Of a stretch of 64,000 bases of DNA, positions 10,339 through 20,998 are shown piece by piece. This DNA comes from Marsupella aquatica (taxonomy: Eukaryota > Marchantiophyta). A program made the position numbers and the translations under genes. Positions within the stretch are counted from its first letter, which is position 1. Each line of letters opens with the position of its first letter. The stretch is taken from NCBI GenBank assembly GCA_973895155.1, contig OZ316897.1, positions 3,162,001-3,226,000 of the forward strand, in the 5' to 3' direction. Below the pieces are notes generated by a model. That model did not search any database and was not told the origin of the DNA. It was given only the letters and a program-made list of their open reading frames with translations.

Positions 10339-11030
10339 ATAGTTGAACCTCACCAGAGCGAAGCGTTCGATCCGCTTCTTGGGCCATTGGGGAATATGAG
10401 TGACGCGATGATCATAAGCCCACAGCCAATGGAAATCAACTTCACCAGTCTCAGGATTCACTACTGCTACTGAATACCGGCGTGACGGAATGTCACAACA
10501 AGCATTTGTGCAGCATGGACAGATCTCACCATTGGCAAGGACGTTCGTCCACAGGCAACTTACATAGATCAAGTTAAAGAGCGCACAGACCGGCTGGGGG
10601 GGAGTTGACGAATCTTGTATGAATATAGTTTCCCACCAGTGTCAATAAAAAACTCGGTGGCAAGAGGATTGTCCAGCTCGTCAATCACATCCTGAATCTC
10701 ATCGAATGCTCTACGTCTGTTGTCGGCATAGAATTCTGGCTCATAAGCAGGATTGCCCTTCACAACATGACAGCAGTGGAGTATAAAATGTCTTACTGCA
10801 CCGGTTTTCAGAAAGAGTAGGATAACTCTTCTAGAAAATCTAACATATCTATCCCACCGAATATAAATTTCTCCCCCTACCTGATCTACGTAGAAGTGAA
10901 ATGCGTTATGGTAAAACGGTTTTACTACCAGCCTGCATATCTTTAAAATTAGTGACTCATCCAGCCTCCTTAGCTGGTCCAGCATGGCTCCATTCCCCCA
11001 TTCTGGAGGATCCGGGTAGGGTACAAAAAT
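10333..11030 (-). pseudogene. Cargo gene of unknown function with Cys-rich C-terminus, one frameshift
   Basis: Two open segments join if one base is gained or lost in the G7 run at 10596-10602. The upstream part (start at 10985, open further upstream with a PYPDPPEWGNGA segment) is basic and helical, with FYHNAFHFYVDQVGGEIYIRW. The downstream part has GEICPCCTNACC, a likely metal-binding Cys cluster, then YSVAVVNPETGEVDFHW and a stop at 10333. I do not recognise the family. It lies inside the large transposon, same strand as the methyltransferase and F-box-like genes. Confidence 0.45.
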
Positions 11031-11320
11031 GCGTCACTCGAGCATGGCCTGATCACCGAATAGAAATCAGGAATAAATTTTGGAGAACATACTAATTACA
11101 ATTCTACAAGTTTCATCCAACTTTACAGTACCTTGTATAATGGGCTGTGAAGCCAATGCACTTGTCAGCTAATCATCCGAAGAGGCGCAAACAAATACAC
11201 TCTGGACCACACAACCCGAAGTCAGGGGAGGCAGAGTCAATTACATTCAAAGTATTTCTTTACAAGCTCTTCTCGAGCAAACCTTAGAGCACCCAAAATC
11301 GACTAGAGGAATGAGGAGTG

Positions 11321-11334
11321 CGATAAATTTATCG
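11321..11334. repeat. Exact palindrome downstream of the F-box-like gene
   Basis: CGATAAATTTATCG, 27 bases past the stop codon of the minus-strand gene at 11361. Flanking GGAATGAGGAGTG and GATGTTCGCAG partly extend the dyad. Confidence 0.85.
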
Positions 11335-11360
11335 GATGTTCGCAGCAATGCCTCATCCAC

Positions 11361-11909
11361 TCAGACTCGTCCATGCCATGCAAGAATTGTCCGCTTCCCG
11401 CTTTCTCCAAGATTTATCCAAACTCTACGAAACTGATCTAACTGCTCATACGAAAAACACCCAAGCATATCTATGGGAGGGAGGAAATGAGTTTCCTCTC
11501 GGAAGACCCTAGCAATATGTATGTTTGAGAGAAGGTCGGCATTAGGAATGCTTGCGAGCATTTTGTTTATGTCATTGATCTCACGAACTGCATATTTCAA
11601 TAGCACCCAAAATCGTGTACCAACAACAAGATGGTTCCATTTCTTTGAGGTGGCTCCAAGACAAATGATTGTTCTCATTCGAGTCAGTCGTTCTTCTGGT
11701 AGAAGTTTTAGGTCAAGGCCAAGGTGTTCATCTTGTGTGCAAGACAAGGCTAGGAGGGGCCAAATGTGAGATTCAACGAGTTGATCGGGAAGTCCATTCA
11801 ACAAACTTCCGCATTCCACATCGGGCATTTTTCCTCGAATATATTTCCTACGCTCGTGGGCTAAAACGGATCCCATCTTTGCAACGATTAGATTCTCTGA
11901 TGCAGCCAT
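11361..11909 (-). CDS. F-box-like protein, transposon cargo
   Basis: An open frame of 182 codons starting MAASENLIVAKM. Residues about 38-95 read LNGLPDQLVESHIWPLL, then TRMRTIICLGATSKKWNHLV. The LP start, spaced hydrophobics and terminal K-W-x-x-L fit the F-box pattern that binds SKP1 in SCF ubiquitin ligases (known for the family, inferred here). No C-terminal substrate domain is recognisable. The gene may be only the first exon of something longer. It lies within the large transposon, so it could be cargo that modifies host silencing or protein turnover, but that is speculation. Confidence 0.5.
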   Translation of the reverse strand: MAASENLIVAKMGSVLAHERRKYIRGKMPDVECGSLLNGLPDQLVESHIWPLLALSCTQDEHLGLDLKLLPEERLTRMRTIICLGATSKKWNHLVVGTRFWVLLKYAVREINDINKMLASIPNADLLSNIHIARVFREETHFLPPIDMLGCFSYEQLDQFRRVWINLGESGKRTILAWHGRV

Positions 11910-12273
11910 GAAGTAGAGCTACCAAAACCACCAATAAAAATACCTTCAATCACCAGGTGTAACCAAACACATCCACAGTACCAACCCTGCATGACAGTTT
12001 AACGATTAGGACTCGTGACGTATTATATTCGCTGCGCAAGGGTAGGACTTGTTTATTTAAATATGTCCTTACAAGACGCGCCTCAATGAAAAGGTCGAAA
12101 CACTCATCGTGAAAGGTTCACCCAAGGGTCTTCGTTCCAAATCTTACAACAGAAGTGAGCCTGTTTGTGGTACTTGTTGTCAAGACGACGACAACAATAG
12201 TTACAAGAAAACTCCAAAGAATGTAAACACGCCGTTAACATCAACCTCGAACAAATTGGAACTCCTGCATCAT

Positions 12274-12432
12274 TCATTCCGCAGAATTCAATGCGGAGAG
12301 ATTCTGCCTATCTCCAGGATCAGTACCACCCATCCACAATGCTCCTATACCGATGGGGAGAACTTTGAGTCGCACGAGTCTCTTGTACAACCGGTGTGCA
12401 CGTTTGACATGATTTTCAATGAAGACAGCCAT
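12274..12432 (-). CDS. Short protein-like segment, 52 codons
   Basis: Begins MAVFIENHVKRAHRLYKRLV and continues through IGALWMGGTDPGDRQNLSALN to a TGA. The composition looks coding, and it is upstream of the F-box-like gene on the same strand, so it may be a 5' exon. No family is recognised. Confidence 0.25.
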   Translation of the reverse strand: MAVFIENHVKRAHRLYKRLVRLKVLPIGIGALWMGGTDPGDRQNLSALNSAE

Positions 12433-12566
12433 TTGTCACAATACCTGTTGTCCACGGAGTGCAATCAACCTTCCGTTGTGCCTCCTAAACCCGGCAACAT
12501 TGCGACATCAAAGATGAAGATGAGTCTCCAAACAAAACAAAGGAAAATGATTCTCACAGGAGGATG

Positions 12567-13193
12567 CGATAAGTTTATCGCACTCCGCATTCGAATTGAA
12601 AATATGACTTCCTCAAACACCTAAGCCCTGAATTCAATCTTTCACAAAAATGACAACTCCGATAAATTTATCGGATTCTCCATTACTCCTCTTTCCATGA
12701 AAGGAATGAAGACTCCGATAAATTTATCGGAATGAAGGCAACACCTCTCTAAACACTGGATCAAATGATTGCAACAGAGGAATGCAGAATGCGATAAATT
12801 TATCGCAGTCCGCTCGGATCTGGACATTTTACACTAAATGACTAGTTAGTCTTACATGGAGAACTTGAACAGGAATGGCTGTTCCGATAAATTTATCGGG
12901 TTTTTGGTAGAAAGAGTCGAATCGCTTGGGAGGAATGTAAGACTCGATGGGAGTTTGGTATTCGCTCTCAGTCAGGAGATATTTGCTCTGGCGAAAGCAA
13001 ACGTTTTATGGGCAGCCTGCTCCTCTTTATATAGGAGACGCTCTAAACCATGGTTAATTTCCCCTTAACCATGGTTAAGTTTCCCCTTTACCTGGGTTAG
13101 TGCGTGGTCATTCCTGGATTACGCGGTTCGGACCAAGTTACTCGCAGTTCAGACTTTTTCACTGACGGAATGTAAAACCCGATGCACGTATCG
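12567..13193. repeat. Right subterminal palindrome cluster
   Basis: CGATAAGTTTATCG at 12567-12580, then exact CGATAAATTTATCG at 12660-12673, 12716-12729, 12792-12805 and 12885-12898, and a degenerate CGATGCACGTATCG at 13180-13193. Several have matching outer arms (GAATGC...TGCGATAAA on one side and its complement on the other), so the full dyad may be about 35-40 bp. The cluster is 150-780 bp from the right end, mirroring the left cluster. Confidence 0.85.
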
Positions 13194-13317
13194 CTCCCTG
13201 CATTCCCGCGGCGATGCAATGGAGGAAAGTGGCGTTTCAGAGAGTTTTTGCCAGTTTTATCGGTCATTGCATTGCCTTAGAAAAAAATGGGATCGGGCTA
13301 AACGAGAACTCCGACAC

Positions 13318-13344
13318 ACTTCTCGGTCGGTCCGAAATCGTGTT
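13318..13344 (-). repeat. Right terminal inverted repeat
   Basis: Reads TCGGTCCGAAATCGTGTT at its outer end, the reverse complement of the left terminus, and is followed directly by TAAG at 13345-13348. A direct copy of the left-end decamer AACGAGAACT also occurs just inside, at 13301-13310. Confidence 0.85.
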
Positions 13345-13531
13345 TAAGTAAATTAGATAATTAGATGACAAACATCCCTACGGCAGCATTTCTCGTTCAC
13401 ACACACACAAAAGGGGAGTCGTCACAGGCAAAAAACAGAAAACCATAGAATCTATAATTGGTACTGTGTGTGTGAATCACTCCATACCATACCATGATAA
13501 ATCTCATTGTTTTATTTAAATTAGTGAGTGC

Positions 13532-14115
13532 TCGGGGGGGGGCTCGGGGGGTCACTTCCATGGAAGTGGCATATCATGTGCGACGAAGTATAGGGCCATT
13601 TAAATGGTTTTGGCGGAAAACTTATTAAGTCTTCTATGGAAATATAGGGTTGTTTAATTGCAAAATGCATACATGTCATCACATGATTGGTGCCGTACAA
13701 CTTTCTAGAAAGTGACTTAGGGGGGCCATAAATGACCCAAACCGTTGCACGTGATGTATGACCCTTCATAAAGTGACCCCCCCGAGGGGGGGGGGTCACT
13801 ATATGGAGGGCCATACATCGCGTGCTACGTTTTAGGGTTTGACCCCCCTAACTTTTAAGTGAATTTTGTTTTTTTGCAAAACCCTTTCTTTCTTTAAATT
13901 TTGTTATTTTCTACTAAAAAACCCCCTAAAAACATTAAAGAAACTAAGTATTTTTTATAATTAAATAGGCCTATGTGTTTTTTAAAGTCAACTAGTCAAT
14001 AAAACATGCCCTATGTGTTCTTCCACCAAACTTTGAAAGTCTTCTGTCACACCCATTTAAATGGGCCTATACTTCGTCGCACATGATGTGTCATTTCCGT
14101 GGAAGTGACCCCCCC
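13532..14115. mobile_element. Foldback MITE, family A
   Basis: The left arm (13543-13607, CTCGGGGGGTCACTTCCATGG then GACGAAGTATAGGGCC) and right arm (14052-14115) are inverted copies of about 60 bp. AGTGAGTG/AGTGAATG flanks it with one mismatch (13524-13531 and 14116-14123). An internal junction near 13775-13796 has another back-to-back pair of the same termini, so it may be one MITE inside another. It sits about 190 bp outside the large transposon. Confidence 0.75.
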
Positions 14116-14172
14116 AGTGAATGCACCCCTTATATTAGCGCATGATTCTGAGGGTGTGATTAATGTCAGGGC

Positions 14173-14733
14173 ATTTGCATTAGGTCGCGCTACTCTAGTC
14201 TGGATATAGCATGCTCATCCTGGAACATGCTTGAGTTTTTGTCTTGTAGTGATTTGAAAGTAAATAAAATATGAAAACATAACTAGAAGGATTGGTGCAC
14301 AGTGACCAATGAAAAGTACAATCAAGGATGCTACTATGTGTGCACTTAATTCAATGTCCTCATGAATGACACTCATTTCAATAAAAACCATAAACTTAGG
14401 AAAGAACGACATGAGGTGAACTTAAGACACAATCAGAATCATTTCTCTCATTCATGAGAATGTTCAAGTGGTGGAGTCGTTCATCTCATCTCTAATAAAT
14501 CACAAACATTAAAATTTATAACAAAATAAGTTCAAAATACTTTAGAATACTAATAATTAAAGGGGCCCATAAATTAATTAAAAATGTATATGATACACAG
14601 GCTGCCCCTTGATAAGGCACATTGAAATAAAAAGATATGATATCAAAACTCTGACTAAGACAAACTCTGAAAGGTGGATTCTCCATATTAGCAGTTTTTC
14701 ACTTGCATTAGGTCGCGCTACTCTAGTCTGGAT
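14173..14733. repeat. Direct repeat pair of about 30 bp
   Basis: The phrase CATTAGGTCGCGCTACTCTA and its GTCTGGAT continuation occur at about 14173-14203 and again at about 14702-14733, bracketing some 500 bp of AT-rich sequence. This looks like a local duplication around an insertion; no termini were recognised. Confidence 0.6.
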
Positions 14734-14762
14734 TACCGGAAGTCAGGCCACTACATTATTTT

Positions 14763-16269
14763 GGAGAGATATACTTAGTGGACCTCCAAATGCAACTTTT
14801 TCTCTTAATGGACCAAAGTTGCACACGCCCTCCCAATGGACCTCCGGGCCCACCAGAGGTGCCATTTCGTGTGAGATGTTCTTCTAACACATTGTGCAGT
14901 TCTTAAAGCGTGAGATTGTCACTGTAAAATGCAGCATGTTCTACTGTTCTTCAGTGTCCGACCGCATCGCCGAACGCGGTCGACTACTATTGCAGTTTCG
15001 AGTGAATCAATGTATCCCACAATGTATCCATTGACCACAATGCATACAAACATGAACCGTCACTTTGGCAGGGGGGAGGGCATTTTGTAAAGTTGGAGGG
15101 ACAAATTTTTTTTCTAAGTGTAAAATTTGAATACAACCTTTAAAGTGTATACATGACAAATCATATCTGTGTTGTAATACAAAAGGTTTTGATTATTTTG
15201 GGCAGGCTTCGGTGGGGGACGCCTTCGTACGTAAAGTCGGAGGGACAAAAAAGAATTCTAATTGTGAAATCCAAATGCAACGTGCAAAGTGTATACATGA
15301 AAAATCATATATGTGTGTTGTAATACAATAGGTTTTGTCCATTTGGGCAGGCTTCGGAGGGGGGCGTCTTCGTAAAGTCAGAGGGACAAAGTTTTTTTCT
15401 AAGTGTGAAATCTAAATACAGCGTGCAAAGTGTATACGTGACAATTTATCATATTTCTATGTTGAAATACAATAGGTTTTGTCCATTTGAGCAGGCTTCT
15501 GCGGGGGGCGTCTTCGTAAAGTCGGAGGGACAATTTTTTTTCCTAAGTGTGAAAATCCGAATACAACGTGCAAAGTGTATACATGACAAAATCATATTTT
15601 TGTGTTGTAGTACTATAAGTTTTGTCCATTAATTTTGGGAAGGCTTTGACAGGGGGGTGTCTTCGTCGTAAAGTCAGGGGGGAATGTGCATACAACATGC
15701 ACATTGTATGCAAGACACAAATATATTGTTCTATGTTGAACAGGTTTTGGTTCTGTTCATTATAGCAAGCCTTGCTGCCTGTATGTAAGGCAGGGGAGTC
15801 TTGACTTTGTTGAAGTGCGATCTTTGAATACAATGTCCACTATGTATCCAAAGTAGACGCAACCTAGAATCGTGACGTACGTGTCATTGCATGCGTAGAG
15901 TGAATACATTGACCATGTTGTATTGTTCTAGATTGCGGCTATTGTAGTTTGAATACAATAGCCATATTGTATTCACAAAAACTAGGAAGCCATGATGTTG
16001 CAGCGCTTGATTGCGGCCAGGGCTACAACGCTTGTGGACTGCGACGTTATCGATGGCCTACTACACATGACCAACCACGATGTCCACAGGGTACGTAGTG
16101 GACCTGAACTGTGTGGTAAGGTGTTTCAGAAGAACATGCTTGTACGGAGTGGACCCAGGGGTCCATTGGGAGAGAATCTAAACGTTGGGGTCCACTGGGA
16201 GGGCGTGTACAACTTTTGGTCCATTAAGAGAAAAAGTTGCATTTGGAGGTCCACTAAGTATATATCTCC
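14763..16269. mobile_element. 1.5-kb TIR element filled with a 145-bp tandem repeat
   Basis: The left end GGAGAGATATACTTAGTGGACC extends through about 90 bp that recur inverted at the right end (about 16165-16269). ATTATTTT is duplicated outside both ends (14755-14762 and 16270-16277), an 8-bp target duplication. The core from about 15060 to 15800 is four to five copies of a 143-148-bp unit, recognisable by GGCAGGCTTCGG and GTCGGAGGGACAA. No coding region is seen. It is probably a non-autonomous hAT or Mutator-like element. Confidence 0.8.
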
Positions 16270-16277
16270 ATTATTTT

Positions 16278-17400
16278 GTTGCGGGTAGAAATCGTTTTGC
16301 AACATAATAACATGCGATTATGGGGCGAAAGATATACGCTCTGTTGTCGGGTACTGTCCTTGCAGTCACTGCTTTCAGAGCTGTCCCTGAGATGCCAACA
16401 GTTTATTTATTCCTATTATATCACAACTTGAGCGCAGCTAAGGAATTGAGGTAGTACGCACCTGTCAAAACAAGTGACCTTCTTGTCTCATTGACCTGTG
16501 CTCGCTCTACCAACAAGTGACATAGTCAAGATGGCAAGGATTCGGTCACTCTGCTGTACTTATTTTAATATATATAAGAGCTACGCTTACTGGTGACCAC
16601 CGTAGTGCAAGGCAGAATGGACACACTCCCATGTTGATAAATGTCCCACTTAGAGGCCTTTTCCCCTAGCATCAAGAACTATAATACACAGTTGTGCCAC
16701 TTTTTAGAGTGGTCGTCATTCAAATTTGCAGGGCACAAAAATTAAAAAATCTGGTCAAAGGTAAGCAATAAAGCCAAAGTGTGAATTGAGTTTAGTGTGT
16801 CACAAAAAGTTGCACAAATGCCCAAGACAAATAAGAATAATCACACTAGGCACAAAAAAAGAGTGAAAAACTTTAACACAATGCACAAGGATCAATGCAC
16901 AAGGATCAAGGAGTATACATCCATGCAAGTAAATATTGTACATATTCACATGCAAATTTGTATTGTATATATTCATTGTACATATTTCAATATTGTGTGC
17001 ATCATAATTTTGTATAATACTGGTAAGACTCCATAAAAGTAATTTAATTGCTAATAACATTTTAGTCACTATATCAATAAAAAAACTATTCTCCCAATAT
17101 TTGTGGTGATTTTTACATTCATTTGCAGTGTCATTTTTAATGCCAAAAAAACAAAAATAATAAGGCCCAAAGACATAGTGAAGCGCATGGCATGGGTGTT
17201 GATGGCAAGGTCTCAGGCGAGGGGCACAATCGCAATGTAGGGTAGCCCCTCGATCTCACATGGGTGGGGAAGGGGGCCGGTGAACGAGTGGAGTGATGGT
17301 GAATGTGAAAAAGAGAAGACCAAAAATAGGAAAAGGGGAAAAGGGGGAGGTTAAGATTTGAAAGGAACAATCTTTTTTCTTAACAATATCTTTTGTGCAA
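16278..17400. other. AT-rich sequence without a gene
   Basis: No gene, RNA or clear transposon end. Short TACAT/TATTG runs around 16915-17010 are low-complexity. Confidence 0.4.
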
Positions 17401-17409
17401 CGCACGGGT

Positions 17410-17835
17410 ATTTTCCTGAACGATGTCTTGGCCGACATGACATCTTTTCAACGATGTCTTTGCCGACATGACATCTTTTTTTTCAACAACATCTTGGCCG
17501 ACATGACAAATTTCTTTTAATGACATCTTGGCCGACACGACATCTTTTTTCTCAATGACTTCTTGACCAAGACGTCGACATCTTTTTTCTCAAGGACCTC
17601 TTGCCTGACACGATATCTTTTTTTCTCAACGACATCTTGGCCAACATGACTTATTTTCTCTCAACAACCTCTTGGGCGACACGGCATCTTTTCTCTCAAC
17701 GACCTCTTGGGCGACACAACATTTTTTTCTCTCCAAGTCTTCTTGGCCGACATAACATCTTTTCTCTCCACGACCTCTTGGCTGACATGACATCATTTTT
17801 TCTCAACGACATCTTGGCTGACACGACTTCTTTTG
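17410..17835. repeat. Minisatellite, unit about 36 bp
   Basis: About ten diverged copies of a unit built from GACATCTTGGCCGACATGAC plus a T-rich tract and CTCAA. Open frames here are created by the repeat and are not taken as genes. CTTTTGTGCAAYG phrases stand at both edges (about 17390 and 17833). Confidence 0.8.
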
Positions 17836-19050
17836 TGCAATGTACAGGTATTGAGCTAGTGCTAACACTAAAGTGGGGAAAAGCGCAAGTGTGTAAATTG
17901 ATCACAACCCCACAGTACATGATAGGGGATATGCCCCACTTTGAATGTAGGAATTTAAGAAGTAGGAAAAACCCTAGGGAGACAAGATTAATGTGGAATA
18001 TAATATTTTTACTAGGGTTCAAACTTTGATTTCTTTTGTGTGCAATTTCATTTTGTAGATAGAGAGCAAGCATCCATGTCAGGCATGCATCATTACCCAT
18101 TTAGAACTCATTGAGAGTGTTTGGAAACCCAAATTTGATGCTTTGGTTAAAGATTTTGGACAGTTCTAGTGTTTGTAGGTAAGTGTGCAAACCCCCAGAT
18201 GAACAAGAGAGATTTGGCAAACCCCTCTTATTACAAGGGGAACATGCAAATCCTCTAAGATTGTCTTTTTTGTAAGTAGGGTTTAAGAACACCAACATAA
18301 AACTGGGTAAAAGTCACACATATGGTAGGATAATTTTGATTTCCTACCCGGGGACGTGACAGTTTTGCCTTAATTTCTGATTACATGTCGTTGGTGCCTT
18401 TATCTTAGCTCGACCTTCAGCTTATCCAGCTCGGTTGAATCCACCAATATATGTATATCCCGTCTTTCGGTTTTCTGTACGTGTGTAAAGTTTTAATTGG
18501 ATGGCTGACGAATACTCTCGTACCGCCTGTGGATACTGTACACAATGCTTGAATCCCAATGGCGACAATTTAAGTTCTGTTATTCCTTCGTCTAGTTTAG
18601 AGACACAACAGTAAATCGAGATCGGGATCGAGATTCCCTTGTTCTGAAGAGAAAGAGGACATTTTGTTTGTCAGGACAGGTCGGACTGAATATTGAGCTG
18701 ACTCTGTCCTGCTGTAGCTAGATAGTAAGTTACTCCTGAACTTTACGGTGACCGTAAATAAGTCTCAGCATTCTAAAATTCCAGTACCCACTTCTGTGTA
18801 TTAATTTCAGTTAGGTTCGAGCGCACTCCAATTGTTTCGGGCAGAGATCGATCATTTGGATCTCTTATGCAAACTAGCCTCTCTTAAGCTGCTACAGTCA
18901 GTGCATGTCCAATGTCCTCTTTTTTTATTTATTTAGAATTTAAACCAAAATTATAGGAACCACACCTGAAAGCCAGTGCCATGCAATACAATGTTCTCCT
19001 TGTACATTGATATATACAGCACTCAACGTTCATTCAAAAGTGAAGATTCT
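17836..19050. other. Non-coding interval 3' of AMT2 copy A
   Basis: No supportable gene. The 3' flank of the transporter (about 19020-19107) resembles the flank of copy B at about 32290-32351, so the duplication extends past the stop codon. Confidence 0.4.
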
Positions 19051-19107
19051 AGAAGAGTCCAACGGATCATCGGGACTTCTTCGAATACAAATATCGAAGT
19101 CAACCTC

Positions 19108-20998
19108 CTACGCGGATACTTCTTTCTCCTCCATGGCATGACTCTGATGCGAGGGATCGTTAGTCGACGCTAAATAATTACCGTCACCAAACAAGGCGTA
19201 AGCCTCCTCTCCATGCACTGCATCGTCTCCGATTTCCAGGTTCTCTGGTGACAGGCGCAACGGCATGACAAACCTGATGGCGATACATATGAGGCTTGTA
19301 ACGACAAGGTTCCATCCAATAATGAATACCGCTCCAAGAATTTGCAATCCGACCTGGTAAACACCTCGGGTGAATGACTTGTTCCAAGCGTATAAGAAAC
19401 CACGCGTATGAGCTATAGGTTGGAAAAGGCTCGACACTGTAGGCTCGGCAAAGACACCCGCTAATAATCCACCAAGTACACCAGCCACTGCGTGAGTGTG
19501 AAACACGCCCATGGTGTCGTCAATATCCCGCACCCTCTTGAAATACTTCATGTTGTGAAGGATTTTCATACTATACCACGGAATTGATCCAGAGAATATT
19601 CCGAAAACGATTGCTGCCCACCCTTCAATAACACCTGCCGCAGGGGTGATGCAAACCAGACCAGTGACCATGCCCTGGACAGCACCGATCACTGACACCG
19701 ACCCATTGATGAGAATGTCAAGACTCATCCAAACCAGTAAGCTCGTTGCGGTACAGACGTGGGTGTTAAGCACAGCTAATGAAGCATCTATATTGACGGC
19801 TAAGGGATCGCCTCCATTGAACCCAGTCCATCCCAGCCACAGCAATCCTGCCCCGGCCAGCATCAGCAACAGATTGTTTGGTGGAAAGAACTCGCGATCT
19901 CTGTCTGATCTCGGGCCAACCTGCGCACAATGACCTCACAGTTGCTGCTGTCAGTTTACATCTCCCGTATGCTCATAGAAAGGTTTGCAATGCTCATCAA
20001 AGTAGTTAGTTTATATAAAATGCCTAGCTTAATGCCCCGATCGTCAGACATCAATAACTGGTGAGATTTCTCATTTTATTTTATACCCCTTCTGGCCAGA
20101 GTCACTTCACTTTAGACCATGTCCCTTATTCTAGATTCTCTTCGCGATTGTATACTGCACTTAACTATGTATACCTTCAGAATTATATAATAGTTGCAGT
20201 AGAGTTGCATCAAAAGACATATAATCGACATATAATCCTTAGCAGTTGCTCATTTGAAATTTAAAGCTCACTACAGATAAAAGAAGCTAGCGTTTGCGTG
20301 GAACATACCCAGTACGCAGCAGTAAATCCGGCAATCCCTGAGGACAGATGAATAACATACCCTCCAGAGTAATCAATTACACCCATCTGATACAAAAATC
20401 CTCCACCGAAGAGAGAAAAAGAACCAACTGTGTAGGAAAAGGTACCCCAAAGGGGTACAAATACGATCCATGCCCAAAAATTCATTCTTCCCAAGAGCGA
20501 TCCCGCAACTAAAATGATCGTGATTGCAGCGAACACGAACTGAAAATACACCAGGGTTGCCATTGGATAGTTAAATAGAGCTGTACCATACAAAAAGGTG
20601 CACCCTACTTCAGGGGAGGCGACACATGTATGATTAGATATACCCGAATTTGGAATGATGGCTCGTGTTAACAAGTAATTGTGCTTTAACGCCACCCCAG
20701 CCTTACCCCAGAACGGAAGAAGTTTGTCGCCAAAGGACATATGATATCCCCAGAGAACCCAGTAGACGAGTGTCGCTGCAAAAGCGTAGAAAGCCATGAA
20801 AGCAGAGTTTACTGCCCATTTCTTCTTCACGAAGCTCCCATACAAGATGACCAGCCCAGGCACACTTTGGATGCCGACCAAGGTGGCAGAAGTCAGTTGC
20901 CACGCATTGTCTCCTTTGTTCAGCCAGCTTGGTGTGGCTGTTGAATACGCTGGAGCATTAACTTGAGAATTTCCGTATGCAGAATAATCAGAACTCAT
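19108..20998 (-). CDS. AMT2: Ammonium transporter, AMT2 type, copy A
   Basis: Two exons (20998-20309 and 19920-19108) join in phase 0 to give about 500 residues, near the usual AMT2 length. The donor is GTATGT and the acceptor GCGCAG. The N-terminal [12 protein letters not shown] and the [19 protein letters not shown] segment are AMT2-like. The conserved pore residues are present: [14 protein letters not shown] (Asp about 209, His about 217) and FHTHAVAG (second pore His about 373). The C-terminal [18 protein letters not shown] is the family's cytosolic regulatory motif. About eleven hydrophobic segments fit a plasma-membrane trimer moving ammonium or ammonia (family knowledge). No break is visible. 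Copy B at 32352-34030 is a close paralogue. Confidence 0.93.

Larger units (their letters stand above)
1764..13344. mobile_element. 11.6-kb TIR transposon with ParB-methyltransferase cargo
   Basis: The left end (1764) and the reverse complement of the right end (13344) share AACACGATTTCGGACCGA followed by a diverged CGAGAA block, giving TIRs of about 27 bp. TAAG is directly repeated immediately outside both ends (1760-1763 and 13345-13348), the mark of a 4-bp target duplication. Inside are a DUF7869-type transposase-like gene (+), a convergent ParB-like/DNA methyltransferase gene (-), a zinc-cysteine-rich gene and an F-box-like gene (-). The 14-bp palindrome CGATAAATTTATCG and close variants recur only between these ends. 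The two main genes carry nonsense changes, so this copy is probably non-autonomous, but the reading frames are otherwise long, which suggests recent decay. I do not know a named superfamily that combines these traits. Confidence 0.8.

Noticed and set aside
12109-12624. Plus-strand open frame of 171 codons inside the large transposon
   Set aside because: Composition is not protein-like, it overlaps a better minus-strand segment (12274-12432), and its end is read through a palindrome copy.
12642-13068. Small open frames on both strands around the right palindrome cluster
   Set aside because: Their recurring DKFIG and PINLS residues are just translations of the palindrome.
2301-13193. CRISPR-like array
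   Set aside because: The repeats are palindromic but spaced irregularly, lack uniform spacers and occur in a eukaryotic transposon with no cas genes.
1764-13344. Stop-codon reassignment as the reason for in-frame stops
   Set aside because: All three stop codons occur inside the frames, the same pattern affects the copia elements, and the host transporter genes use normal stops.
17601-18029. Plus-strand open frame of 142 codons
   Set aside because: Most of it is the minisatellite translated.
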